From the NCBI RefSeq assembly GCF_021341665.1, contig NZ_JAJTTH010000004.1:372001-436000 (forward strand): a stretch of 64,000 bases of DNA, in the 5' to 3' direction. Below, piece after piece: positions 18,057 through 27,392 of this stretch; position 1 is the first letter of the stretch, and each line of letters opens with the position of its first letter. This stretch comes from Pseudomonas sp. Au-Pse12. Its GTDB lineage: Bacteria; Pseudomonadota; Gammaproteobacteria; Pseudomonadales; Pseudomonadaceae. The position numbers were made by a program, and so were the translations under genes. The notes beneath the pieces are model-generated. The model ran no database searches. It worked only from the letters and a program-made list of their open reading frames with translations, and was not told the DNA's origin.

Positions 18057-19349
18057 TCAGAGCACTTCCTTCAAGCGGTGCCAGAGCATGCCCAGGGCCA
18101 GCAGCGGCGAGCGCAGGTGCTTGCCGCCGGGGAAGGTCATGTGCGGCACCTTGGCGAACAGGTCGAAGCCGCCGCCGTGCTGGCCGCTGATGGCTTCGCC
18201 CAGCAGTTTGCCCGCCAGGTGCGTGGCATTCAGGCCATGGCCCGAATAGGCCTGGGCGTAATACACATTGGGCTGGTCCTTGAGCCGGCCGATCTGCGGC
18301 AGGCGGTTGGCACCGATGCCGATCATGCCGCCCCACTGATAGTCGATCTTCACCCCGGCCAGTTGCGGGAACACCTCCAGCATCTTCGGGCGCATGTAGG
18401 CGGCGATGTCCTTGGGGTCACGCCCCGAGTAATGGCAGGCACCGCCGAACAGCAGGCGCCGGTCGGCCGAGAGGCGGTAGTAATCCAGGGCCACGCGCTG
18501 GTCGCAGACCGCCATGTTCTGTGGCAGCAGCTCGCGGGCCTGGGCCGGGCTCAAGGGTTCGGTGGCGATGATGTAGCTGCCCGCCGGGAGCACCTTGCCC
18601 CCCAGTTCCGGGTTGAGGCCGTTGAGGTAGGCGTTGCAGCCCAGTACCAGGGTCTTGGCGCGGACCGTGCCGCGAGCGCTGTGGACCTTGACCTCGGGGC
18701 CGTAGTCGATGCGGGTCACGGCCGAGTGCTCGAACAATTGCACGCCCAGCTGGTGCGCTGCCTGGGCCTCGCCCAGGGCCAGGTTCAGCGGATGCAAGTG
18801 GCCCGAGCCCATGTCGATCAGGCCACCCACGTAGCGCTTGGAGCCCACCACGCTGTGCATTTCATCGGCCTGCAGCAAGCGGGTTTCATGGCGATAACCC
18901 AGGCTGCGCAGCTCCTCGGCATCCTCGGCGAAGCCTTCGAGGTCGGCGGGTTTGTTGGCCAGGTCGCAGTAGCCCCAGGTCAGGTCGCAGGGGATCTGGA
19001 AACGCTCGATGCGCTGGCGGACGATGTCCACGGCCTCCAGGCCCATGAGTTTCATCTGCCGCACGCCGTCCTGGCCGATCACCTTGGTGAACTGTTCAAG
19101 GCCGTGACCGACCCCGCGAATCAGTTGCCCGCCGTTGCGTCCGCTGGCGCCCCAGCCGATCTTGTGCGCTTCCAGCAGGACGACGCTAAAGCCGCGCTCG
19201 GCCAGCTCCAGCGCGGTATTGAGCCCGGAAAAACCACCACCGACCACGCAGACATCCGTCGTCAGCTCGCCCGCCAATGCTGGGTACTCCGGTTGCGGCA
19301 GGCTGCTGGCGGCGTAGTAGGAGGCGGCGTGCGGAAGGCTGGCGGGCAT
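18057..19349 (-). CDS. pauB: FAD-dependent oxidase, PauB/PuuB-like
   Basis: A 430-residue DAO-family flavoprotein resembling gamma-glutamylpolyamine oxidases. The dinucleotide-binding motif DVCVVGGGFSGLNTALELAE is near residues 32-51, and IGWGASGRNGGQLIRG gives the FAD/substrate loop. In P. aeruginosa one of four PauB enzymes (PauB4, from memory) is encoded near kauB/pauC, and this is probably its orthologue. It would oxidise gamma-glutamylputrescine to the aldehyde used by KauB. The open frame extends 40 codons upstream; ATG at 19349 (MPASLPHAASYYAAS) fits homologues. Confidence 0.85.
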   Translation of the reverse strand: MPASLPHAASYYAASSLPQPEYPALAGELTTDVCVVGGGFSGLNTALELAERGFSVVLLEAHKIGWGASGRNGGQLIRGVGHGLEQFTKVIGQDGVRQMKLMGLEAVDIVRQRIERFQIPCDLTWGYCDLANKPADLEGFAEDAEELRSLGYRHETRLLQADEMHSVVGSKRYVGGLIDMGSGHLHPLNLALGEAQAAHQLGVQLFEHSAVTRIDYGPEVKVHSARGTVRAKTLVLGCNAYLNGLNPELGGKVLPAGSYIIATEPLSPAQARELLPQNMAVCDQRVALDYYRLSADRRLLFGGACHYSGRDPKDIAAYMRPKMLEVFPQLAGVKIDYQWGGMIGIGANRLPQIGRLKDQPNVYYAQAYSGHGLNATHLAGKLLGEAISGQHGGGFDLFAKVPHMTFPGGKHLRSPLLALGMLWHRLKEVL

Positions 19350-19497
19350 GGGGACGTCCTGATTTATGCTGTCGGTGAAAATGCGCGGAGCATAAGTCGG
19401 GCCTTTGCGCCGGGGCAACCGCGGGACGTCCGGTCCTGTCTGCGGTGAGGCATTTAAGGCAGAATCCACGGTTAGTCATGGCCCGGTAGTCATTTTC

Positions 19498-19851
19498 ATG
19501 AGCTGCAACCGTCAAATTGTCCGTAGCCTGCGTCAGCAGATTCCCTCTTTCGAGTGCGTTCCCGGCTGTCACGATTGCTGCGGCCCGGTCACCACCTCGC
19601 CGGAAGAAATGTCCCGCCTGCCGCGCAAGACGGCTGCCGAGCAGGAGGCGGCCATGGACGAGCTCAACTGTGTGCACCTGGGCCCCAACGGCTGCACGGT
19701 GTATGACGAGCGTCCGCTGATCTGCCGTCTGTTCGGTACTACACCGAGCCTGCCGTGCCCCAACGGTCGGCGCCCGGTGGAGATGATCCACCCCCGGGTC
19801 GAGAAGCAGATTCACGCCTACATGGCCAGCACTCGCCAGGTGCTGGTCTAG
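19498..19851 (+). CDS. YkgJ family cysteine cluster protein
   Basis: A 117-residue protein with the YkgJ/CxxCxxCC pattern: CVPGCHDCC near residues 19-27, then NCVHLGPNGCTVYDERPLIC (about 57-76) and a final CP. The eight or so cysteines suggest a metal or iron-sulfur site. Family function is unknown, though members have been tied to metal-dependent modification. The start at 19498 (MSCNRQIVRSLRQQ) is chosen over an upstream in-frame ATG because conservation begins there. It is convergent with the lrp-type gene. Confidence 0.85.
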   Translation: MSCNRQIVRSLRQQIPSFECVPGCHDCCGPVTTSPEEMSRLPRKTAAEQEAAMDELNCVHLGPNGCTVYDERPLICRLFGTTPSLPCPNGRRPVEMIHPRVEKQIHAYMASTRQVLV

Positions 19852-19860
19852 CGAACCGCA

Positions 19861-19875
19861 CGACCGTCCCGGTCG
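19861..19875. terminator. Short stem-loop between convergent YkgJ and dadR genes
   Basis: CGACCG / CGGTCG (19861-19866 and 19870-19875) with a 3-base loop, without a T-tract. Weak candidate for a shared 3' end. Confidence 0.3.
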
Positions 19876-19887
19876 CCCCCCCTCAGT

Positions 19888-20376
19888 TCAATCCGGAATC
19901 GGCAGGCTCAGGCTTTCCTTCACTTCTTCCATGACGATGTAGCTCTTGGATTCGCGTACATGGGGCAGCTTGAGCAGGATGTCTCCCAGCAGCTTGCGGT
20001 AGGACGCCATTTCCGAGATTCGCGCCTTGACCAGGTAGTCGAAGTCACCGGACACCAGGTGGCACTCCAGCACGTGGGGCAGTTTCAGTACCGCCCGGCG
20101 AAATTCCTCGAAGGTATCGCCGGACTTGTAGTCCAGGCTGATCTCGACAAACACCAGCAGGCTGCCCTTGAGGTGCTGCGGATTGAGCCGGGCGTTGTAG
20201 CCCATGATGATGCCTTCGCGTTCCAGGCGGCGCACACGCTCGGTGCAGGGGGTCGTGGAGAGGCCCACCCGTTCCCCCAGCTCGGTGAAGGAAATGCGTC
20301 CGTCGGCTTGCAGTATCCGCAAGATATTGCGATCTATCTTGTCCAGGGCCCGACGGGTCTGATGGTTGGTGCGCAT
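19888..20376 (-). CDS. dadR: Lrp/AsnC family regulator DadR
   Basis: A 162-residue Lrp-type regulator with an N-terminal helix-turn-helix (RISFTELGERVGLSTTPCTE, about residues 28-47) and a C-terminal RAM ligand domain. It diverges from dadA, so it is the orthologue of the P. aeruginosa Lrp protein DadR, which activates dadAX in response to L-alanine and affects arginine-related metabolism. The open frame starts earlier at 20424, but MRTNHQTRRALDKIDRN at 20376 matches homologues in length. A CGAGAATTCTCG palindrome in the shared promoter region is a candidate site for it. Confidence 0.9.
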   Translation of the reverse strand: MRTNHQTRRALDKIDRNILRILQADGRISFTELGERVGLSTTPCTERVRRLEREGIIMGYNARLNPQHLKGSLLVFVEISLDYKSGDTFEEFRRAVLKLPHVLECHLVSGDFDYLVKARISEMASYRKLLGDILLKLPHVRESKSYIVMEEVKESLSLPIPD

Positions 20377-20408
20377 AGGGGATGCCCCTCCGTGAAAAGC
20401 AATATTGC

Positions 20409-20420
20409 CGAGAATTCTCG
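20409..20420. promoter_or_regulatory. Perfect 12-base palindrome in the dadR-dadA promoter region
   Basis: CGAGAATTCTCG lies about 30 bases before dadR and 110 bases before dadA. An AT-rich segment follows it. Its symmetry and location suggest a DadR (Lrp) binding site; Lrp consensus sites are degenerate, so this is an inference. Confidence 0.4.
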
Positions 20421-20532
20421 CCAAATATAGGCGGTTATATAGTGAAAATCACTGCTCAATGTTTCTTACACTGCGCGCATCTTTGCTCTGAATAACAAAC
20501 GTCAGCGGTCAAGCCGCGATGAGGATATGAAA

Positions 20533-21834
20533 ATGCGCGTTCTGGTCTTGGGCAGTGGCGTTATCGGAACCACCAGTGCCTATTATCTGGCTCGAGCTGG
20601 ATTTGAAGTGACCGTGGTGGACCGCCAACCGGCCGCCGCCATGGAAACCAGCTTCGCCAACGCCGGCCAGGTATCGCCTGGTTATGCTTCGCCCTGGGCC
20701 GCTCCGGGCGTGCCGCTCAAGGCCATCAAGTGGCTGCTGCAGCGCCACGCGCCGCTGGCGATCAAGGCCACCGCCGATATCGATCAGTACCTGTGGATGG
20801 CGCAGATGCTGCGCAACTGCACTGCCAGCCGCTATGCGGTGAACAAAGAGCGCATGGTGCGCCTGTCCGAATACAGCCGTGACTGCCTCGACGAACTGCG
20901 TGCGGAAACCGGCATCGCCTACGAAGGCCGCAGCCTGGGGACCACCCAGCTGTTCCGCACCCAGGCACAACTGGACGGCGCGGCGAAAGACATCGCGGTG
21001 CTCAAGGAATCCGGCGTGCCGTTCGAATTGCTGGACCGTGAAGGCATCGCCCGGGTCGAGCCGGCCCTGGCCAACGTTACCGATATCCTCGCCGGTGCCC
21101 TGCGCCTGCCCAACGACCAGACCGGCGATTGCCAGATCTTCACCACTCGCCTGGCGGAAATGGCCAGCAAGCTGGGTGTGGAATTCCGCTTCGGCCAGGA
21201 CATCCAGCGCATCGACTTTGCCGGTGACCGGATCAATGGCGTGTGGATCGACGGCAAGCTGGAAACCGCCGACCGCTACGTGCTGGCCCTGGGCAGCTAT
21301 TCGCCGCAACTGCTCAAGCCGCTGGGCATCAAGGCCCCGGTGTACCCGCTCAAGGGTTACTCCCTGACCGTGCCGATCACCAACCCGGCGATGGCCCCGA
21401 CGTCGACCATCCTCGACGAAACCTACAAGGTCGCGATCACCCGTTTCGACAACCGCATCCGCGTTGGCGGCATGGCTGAAATAGCCGGTTTTGACCTCTC
21501 GCTGAACCCGCGTCGGCGCGAAACCCTGGAGATGATCGTCAACGACCTTTATCCTCAGGGCGGCAATCTGGCCGAGGCCAGTTTCTGGACCGGCCTGCGT
21601 CCGACCACGCCGGACGGCACGCCGATTGTTGGCGCGACGCCGTTCAAGAACCTGTTCCTCAATACCGGTCACGGCACCCTTGGCTGGACCATGGCTTGCG
21701 GTTCCGGTCGCCTGCTGGCGGATCTGATGGCCAAGAAAAAGCCGCAGATCAGCGCCGAAGGCCTCGATATTTCCCGTTATGGCAACCCTCAGGAGTCAGC
21801 TAAACATGTCAATCCAGCGCCAGCTCACCAATGA
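20533..21834 (+). CDS. dadA: D-amino acid dehydrogenase small subunit DadA
   Basis: DadA is an FAD enzyme that oxidises D-alanine and other D-amino acids to keto acids, passing electrons to the respiratory chain. The 433-residue protein starts [20 protein letters not shown] with the GxGxxG FAD motif and contains [20 protein letters not shown] and [20 protein letters not shown]. An ATG two codons upstream exists, but GAGGAT sits eight bases before 20533 and only two before the other. The 3' end overlaps the ridA start by 29 bases, implying tight co-translation. DadX downstream supplies D-alanine from L-alanine. Confidence 0.96.
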   Translation: MRVLVLGSGVIGTTSAYYLARAGFEVTVVDRQPAAAMETSFANAGQVSPGYASPWAAPGVPLKAIKWLLQRHAPLAIKATADIDQYLWMAQMLRNCTASRYAVNKERMVRLSEYSRDCLDELRAETGIAYEGRSLGTTQLFRTQAQLDGAAKDIAVLKESGVPFELLDREGIARVEPALANVTDILAGALRLPNDQTGDCQIFTTRLAEMASKLGVEFRFGQDIQRIDFAGDRINGVWIDGKLETADRYVLALGSYSPQLLKPLGIKAPVYPLKGYSLTVPITNPAMAPTSTILDETYKVAITRFDNRIRVGGMAEIAGFDLSLNPRRRETLEMIVNDLYPQGGNLAEASFWTGLRPTTPDGTPIVGATPFKNLFLNTGHGTLGWTMACGSGRLLADLMAKKKPQISAEGLDISRYGNPQESAKHVNPAPAHQ

Positions 21835-22159
21835 GCGCATGAGCCAGATCGTTGTTCACGGCGGTACGGTGTATCTGTCTGGGCAAGTCGGCGATGACAT
21901 GCAGGCCGGGATCGAACAGCAGACTCGCGAGACCCTGGCCAATATCGAGCGCCTGCTGGACCTGGCCGGCACCGACAAGAGCAAGCTGCTGTCGGTGACC
22001 ATCTACCTGAAGGACATCGATGCCCACTTCGCAGGCATGAACAGTGTCTGGGACCAGTGGCTGCCAAAAGGCGTGGCCCCGGCCCGGGCCACTGTCGAAG
22101 CCAAGCTCTGCGAGCCGGAAATCCTGGTTGAGCTGTCGGTAGTGGCTGCTCTGCCTTAA
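21806..22159 (+). CDS. RidA family enamine/imine deaminase
   Basis: A 117-residue RidA (YjgF/YER057c) protein. It includes [19 protein letters not shown] near the N-terminus, the arginine in [20 protein letters not shown] and the closing VELSVVAAL. RidA proteins hydrolyse reactive imines released by amino-acid oxidases and PLP enzymes. Encoding it inside the dadA-dadX operon, with its start within dadA, fits detoxification of iminopyruvate made by DadA. Confidence 0.9.
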   Translation: MSIQRQLTNERMSQIVVHGGTVYLSGQVGDDMQAGIEQQTRETLANIERLLDLAGTDKSKLLSVTIYLKDIDAHFAGMNSVWDQWLPKGVAPARATVEAKLCEPEILVELSVVAALP

Positions 22160-22250
22160 GCGACAAGATCCCTCTCCCGGTGCCGGTGGCGGTTCGCCGT
22201 CATCCAGCGCCGGTTTTTTATTCCCCATGACCGCCTAGAAGTCTGCCGCC

Positions 22251-23324
22251 ATGCGTCCTGCCCGTGCCCTGATCGATCTCCAAGCCCTGCGTCACAACTA
22301 CCAACTGGCCCGTGAAGTCTCGGGCGTTCGCGCCCTCGCGGTGATCAAGGCCGACGCCTACGGCCATGGCGCGGTGCGTTGCGCCCAGGCCCTGGAAGGC
22401 GAGGCCGACGGTTTCGCCGTGGCCTGCATCGAAGAGGCCCTTGAGCTGCGCGCCGCCGGCATTCGTGCGCCGATCCTGCTGCTGGAAGGTTTCTTCGAAG
22501 CCTGCGAACTGGCGCTGATTGTCGAGCATGACTTCTGGTGCGTGGTGCACTCTTTATGGCAACTGGAGGCCATCGAGCAGACGGCAGTGGCCAAGCCGCT
22601 GACGGTCTGGCTCAAGCTGGACTCGGGCATGCACCGTGTTGGCCTGCATCCCCGGGATTACCAGGCGGCCTATCAACGCCTGCAGGCCAGCGGCAAGGTC
22701 GAGAAGATTGTGCTGATGAGCCACTTCGCCCGCGCGGACGAGCTGGACTGCCCGCGCAGCAGCGAGCAGGTCGCGGTGTTCGAAGCGGCTCGCCAGGGCC
22801 TGGGGGCCGAGATCAGCCTGCGCAACTCGCCGGCGGTCATGGGCTGGCCGAGCGTGCCCAGTGACTGGGTGCGTCCCGGCATCATGCTTTACGGCTCCAC
22901 ACCGTTCGAAGAAAACAACTCCGTGGCCGAGCGCCTGCAGCCGGTGATGACCCTGGAATCCAAGGTGATCTGCGTGCGTGAGCTGCCTGCTGGCGAACCG
23001 GTGGGTTACGGTGCCAAGTTCATCACCGACAAGCCGATGCGCATTGGCGTGGTCGCCATGGGTTATGCCGACGGCTATCCGCGCCATGCGCCGACGGGCA
23101 CGCCGGTGCTGGTGGCGGGCCAGCGCAGCCGTCTGCTGGGCCGTGTGTCCATGGACATGCTGTGCATCGACCTGACGGATGTGCCGCAGGCCGGCCTCGG
23201 TTCCACGGTGGAATTGTGGGGCAAGAACATCCTTGCCAGCGAGGTCGCGCTGGCCGCCGATACCATCCCTTATCAGCTGTTCTGCAACCTGCGCCGAGTG
23301 CCGCTGGTGTACTGCGAAGGCTGA
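22251..23324 (+). CDS. dadX: Catabolic alanine racemase DadX
   Basis: A 357-residue PLP-dependent racemase converting L- to D-alanine. The PLP lysine is in [11 protein letters not shown] (about residue 33) and the catalytic tyrosine in [30 protein letters not shown] follows. It is the third gene after dadA and ridA, which identifies it as the catabolic DadX rather than a biosynthetic Alr. A UUCG-capped hairpin (about 22188-22203) and a T-run sit between ridA and this gene and might partly attenuate it. Confidence 0.95.
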   Translation: MRPARALIDLQALRHNYQLAREVSGVRALAVIKADAYGHGAVRCAQALEGEADGFAVACIEEALELRAAGIRAPILLLEGFFEACELALIVEHDFWCVVHSLWQLEAIEQTAVAKPLTVWLKLDSGMHRVGLHPRDYQAAYQRLQASGKVEKIVLMSHFARADELDCPRSSEQVAVFEAARQGLGAEISLRNSPAVMGWPSVPSDWVRPGIMLYGSTPFEENNSVAERLQPVMTLESKVICVRELPAGEPVGYGAKFITDKPMRIGVVAMGYADGYPRHAPTGTPVLVAGQRSRLLGRVSMDMLCIDLTDVPQAGLGSTVELWGKNILASEVALAADTIPYQLFCNLRRVPLVYCEG

Positions 23325-23378
23325 GATTACGCGGCCTGTACCGAAAGTCGCCTGCCTTTGGGGGAATCGGGAGCAAGT

Positions 23379-23424
23379 GTTGTAAATACTGAACGCTGTC
23401 GCCATGATAACGCTCAATTACAAC
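23379..23424. promoter_or_regulatory. Inverted repeat upstream of pauR
   Basis: GTTGTAA (23379-23385) and TTACAAC (23418-23424) form a spaced inverted repeat in the 132-base region before pauR. It could be an autoregulatory operator pair. I cannot compare it with a PauR consensus here. Confidence 0.3.
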
Positions 23425-23456
23425 AACGCCTGATTCCCGCCTAGGAGGCTGCCGCA

Positions 23457-24005
23457 TTGGACGTCGGTGAACGACTGCAATCCATCCGTAAACTGAAAGG
23501 TCTTTCCCAGCGTGAGCTCGCCAAGCGTGCGGGCGTCACCAATAGCACCATTTCAATGATCGAAAAGAACAGCGTCAGCCCCTCGATCAGTTCGCTGCGA
23601 AAGGTGCTGGGTGGCATTCCGATGTCCATGGTGGAGTTTTTTTCCGAGGAAATCCTCCAGGAAACGCCTTCTCAGATCGTCTACAAAGCCCACGAACTGA
23701 TCGATATCTCCGATGGTGCGGTGACCATGAAACTGGTCGGCCGGGCCCATCCGAGCCGTGCCATTGCCTTCCTCAACGAGATCTACCCACCCGGTGCCGA
23801 TACCGGTGAAGAGATGCTCACCCACGACGGCGAGGAAACCGGAATTCTTCTCGAGGGTCGCCTGGAACTGGTGGTAGGGCTTGAAACATTTGTCCTCGAA
23901 GCCGGCGACAGCTACTACTTTGAGAGTACGAAGCCGCACCGTTTCCGTAATCCGTTCGATGTTCCGGCGCGACTAATCAGCGCAGCCACTCCGGCGAACT
24001 TCTAG
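23457..24005 (+). CDS. pauR: XRE-cupin regulator PauR (polyamine catabolism repressor)
   Basis: A 182-residue protein with an N-terminal XRE helix-turn-helix (SQRELAKRAGVTNSTISMIE, about residues 19-38) and a C-terminal cupin (EETGILLEGRLELVVG). This is the PuuR/PauR layout; PauR of P. aeruginosa represses putrescine, cadaverine and spermidine catabolic genes. Translation starts at TTG, preceded by AGGAGG with good spacing, and no better ATG exists. It follows dadX in the same direction but has its own upstream region. Its likely targets, kauB and pauB, are in this window. Confidence 0.9.
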   Translation: MDVGERLQSIRKLKGLSQRELAKRAGVTNSTISMIEKNSVSPSISSLRKVLGGIPMSMVEFFSEEILQETPSQIVYKAHELIDISDGAVTMKLVGRAHPSRAIAFLNEIYPPGADTGEEMLTHDGEETGILLEGRLELVVGLETFVLEAGDSYYFESTKPHRFRNPFDVPARLISAATPANF

Positions 24006-24174
24006 ATCAAGAGGCGTCCTGCAAGGCTTGCAGTGAAGCCGCAGCGACATTTTGCCGCGAATAAGACCCCTTCGACTTTGGGGTTGTTTCAGTGTGGCGG
24101 GCTAACCGTTATACTTTCGCCCGCCTGCGAAACCGTGGCCGCAGGCGTGACTAGCCACCATTGAGGGTGTACGC

Positions 24175-24603
24175 GTGAACCTAATTATGAAAATGCTGGC
24201 CGCACCAGCAACCGTATTGGCCCTTTGGGCAGTCAGCGCTCAAGCTGCGACTAATGATGATATTGCCAAGCGTCTTGAGCCTGTCGGCCAGGTCTGCGTC
24301 CAGGGGCAGGAATGCAAGGGTATGGAAGTGGCCGCCTCTGCGGGCGGTGGCGGTGGCGCGAAGTCCCCGGATGACGTGATTGCCAAGCACTGCAACGCTT
24401 GCCATGGCACTGGCCTGTTGGGCGCACCGAAAATCGGTGACACCGCGGCCTGGAAAGAGCGCGCCGATCACCAGGGCGGCCTCGACGGCATCCTGGCCAA
24501 GGCCATCACCGGGATCAACGCAATGCCGCCTAAAGGCACCTGCGCCGATTGCTCCGATGACGAGCTCAAAGGCGCAATCCAGAAGATGTCCGGTTTGAAA
24601 TAA
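24175..24603 (+). CDS. cycB: Cytochrome c5
   Basis: A small periplasmic monoheme c-type cytochrome of 142 residues. A signal peptide ends near AQAA (residue 25). The heme site is CNACH (Cys73, Cys76, His77), the axial methionine is in INAMPPKG, and the cytochrome c5-specific pair CADC follows. It likely shuttles electrons to oxidases in the periplasm. GTG at 24175 is used here; ATG at 24187 (MKMLAAP) would give a shorter leader with the same mature protein. An intrinsic terminator follows directly. Confidence 0.92.
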   Translation: MNLIMKMLAAPATVLALWAVSAQAATNDDIAKRLEPVGQVCVQGQECKGMEVAASAGGGGGAKSPDDVIAKHCNACHGTGLLGAPKIGDTAAWKERADHQGGLDGILAKAITGINAMPPKGTCADCSDDELKGAIQKMSGLK

Positions 24604-24620
24604 GCCGCCATCTTCAGCGA

Positions 24621-24646
24621 AAAAGCCGCTTACGAGCGGCTTTTTT
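24621..24646. terminator. Intrinsic terminator after cycB
   Basis: AAGCCGCT / AGCGGCTT stem with a 4-base loop (24623-24630 and 24635-24642), followed by a T-run. Confidence 0.93.
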
Positions 24647-24739
24647 GTGGGCGCCATTTGTCTTGCGTACTGGTCAATGCAGCAAACTCCCGGCAAGCTC
24701 GGTCCAACCTCAATTCATGGACGGTCCCCGGAGGGTCAG

Positions 24740-26671
24740 ATGCTGCAATCCTGTTCTATCGAGCATGCGGTAGATGAAGTGCTTGCCCGTTTGCCGCAAC
24801 ACATTCACCTGGGCATGCCCCTGGGCCTGGGCAAACCCAACCGTTTCGCCAACGCCCTGTACCGGCGCATTGCCCAGTTGCCGGAACGCCAGCTAACGAT
24901 CTACACCGCCCTGAGCCTGGGCCGTCCGGCCTTGGGCGACGGTTTGCAGAAGCGCTTCCTCGAACCCTTTGTCGAGCGGGTATTCGGCGACTACCCGGAA
25001 CTGGATTTTCTCGCCGACCTGCGCCGCGACCGCCTGCCGGCGAACATTCGTGTCCAGCAGTTCTTCATGCAGCCCGGCAGCCTTTTGCACAGCGACCCGG
25101 CGCAGCAGGACTACGTCAGCAGCAATTACAGCCACGCCGCCCGGGACATCAATGCCGCCGGCCTGAACCTGGTGGCGCAACTGCTGGCCCGCGATCCGCA
25201 ACACCCCGAGCGCCTGAGCCTGAGCTGCAACCCGGACATCACCCTCGACCTGCTGCCGATGATTGCCAAGCGCCGTGCGGCGGGGGAGACCATCCTGATC
25301 CTCGGCCAGGTCCACAGCGACCTGCCGTACATGCCGGGGGACTCCGAAATCGACGCCGCGGACCTCGACCTGCTGATCGATGACGAAGAACGCAGCACCC
25401 TGTTCTCCACGCCGAACATGCCGGTCGGCGTCCAGGACCACTGCATCGGCCTGCACGCCAGCACCCTGGTGCGCGACGGCGGCACCTTGCAGATCGGCAT
25501 TGGCTCCATGGGCGACGCGCTGACTGCAGCCTTGCTGGCGCGGCAGGCCGACAACGAAGGTTACCGCGCCCTGCTGGCGGAGCTGAAGGTGGACTACTGG
25601 CAGCCGCTGATCGACCACGAAGGCGGTATCGAGCCCTTTGCCCAGGGGCTTTATGGGTGCAGCGAAATGTTCGTCAACGGCCTGCTGGCCCTGGTCGATG
25701 CGGGCATCGTGCGGCGCAAGGTCTACCCGACAGTGGCGCAGCAAGAGCAGGCCAATGCCGGCACCCTGGACCCGGACTCGGCTGTCGGCGGGGTTTCGGT
25801 CCACGGTGGTTTCTTCCTCGGGCCGCGCAGCTTCTATCAGCGTCTGCGGGAGCTGCCCAAGCGCAAGCTGGCGGAGTTCAACATGACCGCCATCAGCTTC
25901 ATCAACGAGCTGTATGGCCATGAAGAACTCAAGCGCCTGCAACGCCGGGATGCGCGGTTTATCAACAGTGCCTTCACCATGACCCTGATGGGCGCGGCGG
26001 TGTCCGATCAGTTGCAGGGCGGGAAGGTGCTGAGCGGTGTCGGCGGGCAATACAACTTCGTTGCCCAGGGCCATGCCCTGGCGGATGCCCGTTCGGTGCT
26101 GATCCTGCGCAGTTGGCGTGAGTCGGGCGGGGAGGTGAGCTCCAACATCGTCTGGGAGTACGGCCACTGCACCATTCCCCGGCATCTGCGCGACATCGTC
26201 ATCACCGAATACGGTATCGCCGATCTGCGGGGCAAGACCGACGCGCAAGTGATCGAGGCACTGCTCAATATCAGTGACTCACGCTTCCAGCCGGGGTTGA
26301 TCGAGCAGGCACAGAAAGCCGGCAAGCTGGCGAAGGATTTTCAGCTGGAGCCGCGTTTTGCCGACAACAGCCCACAGCGTTTGCAGCACATTCAGGCGCG
26401 TCATCGCCATCTGTTTCCGGAGTATCCGTTGGGCAGCGACTTCAGCGACGAGGAGCGTGACCTGCTGCGGGCGCTGAACTGGCTCAAGAGCAAGTTCAAG
26501 CTCAGCGAGATCCTCGAACTGGGCAAGGCGGCACTCGATGCGCCGGAGCCTGAGGCATTTGCGGCGCATCTGCAGCGCATGGGGCTGGAGCAGCCCGATG
26601 GGCTGCGGGAGGAGCTTTACCAGCGCTTCCTGCTGGCTGGCCTGCAGGCCACTGCACCCACGTTGTCGTAG
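24740..26671 (+). CDS. Acetyl-CoA hydrolase/transferase family protein
   Basis: A 643-residue member of the class I CoA-transferase/acetyl-CoA hydrolase family. The C-terminal catalytic half includes GGVSVHGGFFLGPRSFYQ, GGKVLSGVGGQYNFVAQG and HLRDIVITEYGIADLRGKTD, the last being a strong family signature. It is longer than the usual 430-500 residues, with extra sequence in the N-terminal half and about 60 residues after the core (from HRHLFPEYPL onward). GGAGGG precedes ATG at 24740; the frame is open further upstream without support. The acyl substrate cannot be predicted. Confidence 0.82.
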   Translation: MLQSCSIEHAVDEVLARLPQHIHLGMPLGLGKPNRFANALYRRIAQLPERQLTIYTALSLGRPALGDGLQKRFLEPFVERVFGDYPELDFLADLRRDRLPANIRVQQFFMQPGSLLHSDPAQQDYVSSNYSHAARDINAAGLNLVAQLLARDPQHPERLSLSCNPDITLDLLPMIAKRRAAGETILILGQVHSDLPYMPGDSEIDAADLDLLIDDEERSTLFSTPNMPVGVQDHCIGLHASTLVRDGGTLQIGIGSMGDALTAALLARQADNEGYRALLAELKVDYWQPLIDHEGGIEPFAQGLYGCSEMFVNGLLALVDAGIVRRKVYPTVAQQEQANAGTLDPDSAVGGVSVHGGFFLGPRSFYQRLRELPKRKLAEFNMTAISFINELYGHEELKRLQRRDARFINSAFTMTLMGAAVSDQLQGGKVLSGVGGQYNFVAQGHALADARSVLILRSWRESGGEVSSNIVWEYGHCTIPRHLRDIVITEYGIADLRGKTDAQVIEALLNISDSRFQPGLIEQAQKAGKLAKDFQLEPRFADNSPQRLQHIQARHRHLFPEYPLGSDFSDEERDLLRALNWLKSKFKLSEILELGKAALDAPEPEAFAAHLQRMGLEQPDGLREELYQRFLLAGLQATAPTLS

Positions 26672-26730
26672 GGGCCGGCAGGCCTGGCACTGCTCTCAAG
26701 AGCGCCGTCGCTGGCACGCCGGCGCCCACG
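26668..26730. repeat. REP doublet (REPIN-like) overlapping the stop codon
   Basis: GTAGGGGCCGGCAGGCCTGG at the left end, and in inverted orientation TCGCTGGCACGCCGGCGCCC near 26708-26727, both resemble Pseudomonas REP units of the type GTGGGAGCCGGCTTGCCGGCG. Two REPs in opposite orientation form a REPIN. The left copy includes the TAG stop of the upstream gene. Confidence 0.6.
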
Positions 26731-26733
26731 GCA

Positions 26734-26756
26734 GCCAGCCCCTGCGCAGGGCTGGC
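26734..26756. terminator. Stem-loop between convergent CoA-hydrolase and xpt genes
   Basis: GCCAGCCC (26734-26741) pairs with GGGCTGGC (26749-26756) around a 7-base loop. No T-run follows. Likely a shared 3' end for the two genes. Confidence 0.5.
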
Positions 26757-26764
26757 GGGCGGGT

Positions 26765-27376
<612 letters not shown>

Positions 27377-27392
27377 TTAAAAATAGTCGATT

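Noticed and set aside
24893-26248. A 451-codon frame opposite the CoA-hydrolase gene
   Set aside because: Typical complementary-strand shadow in high-GC DNA without any recognisable motif.
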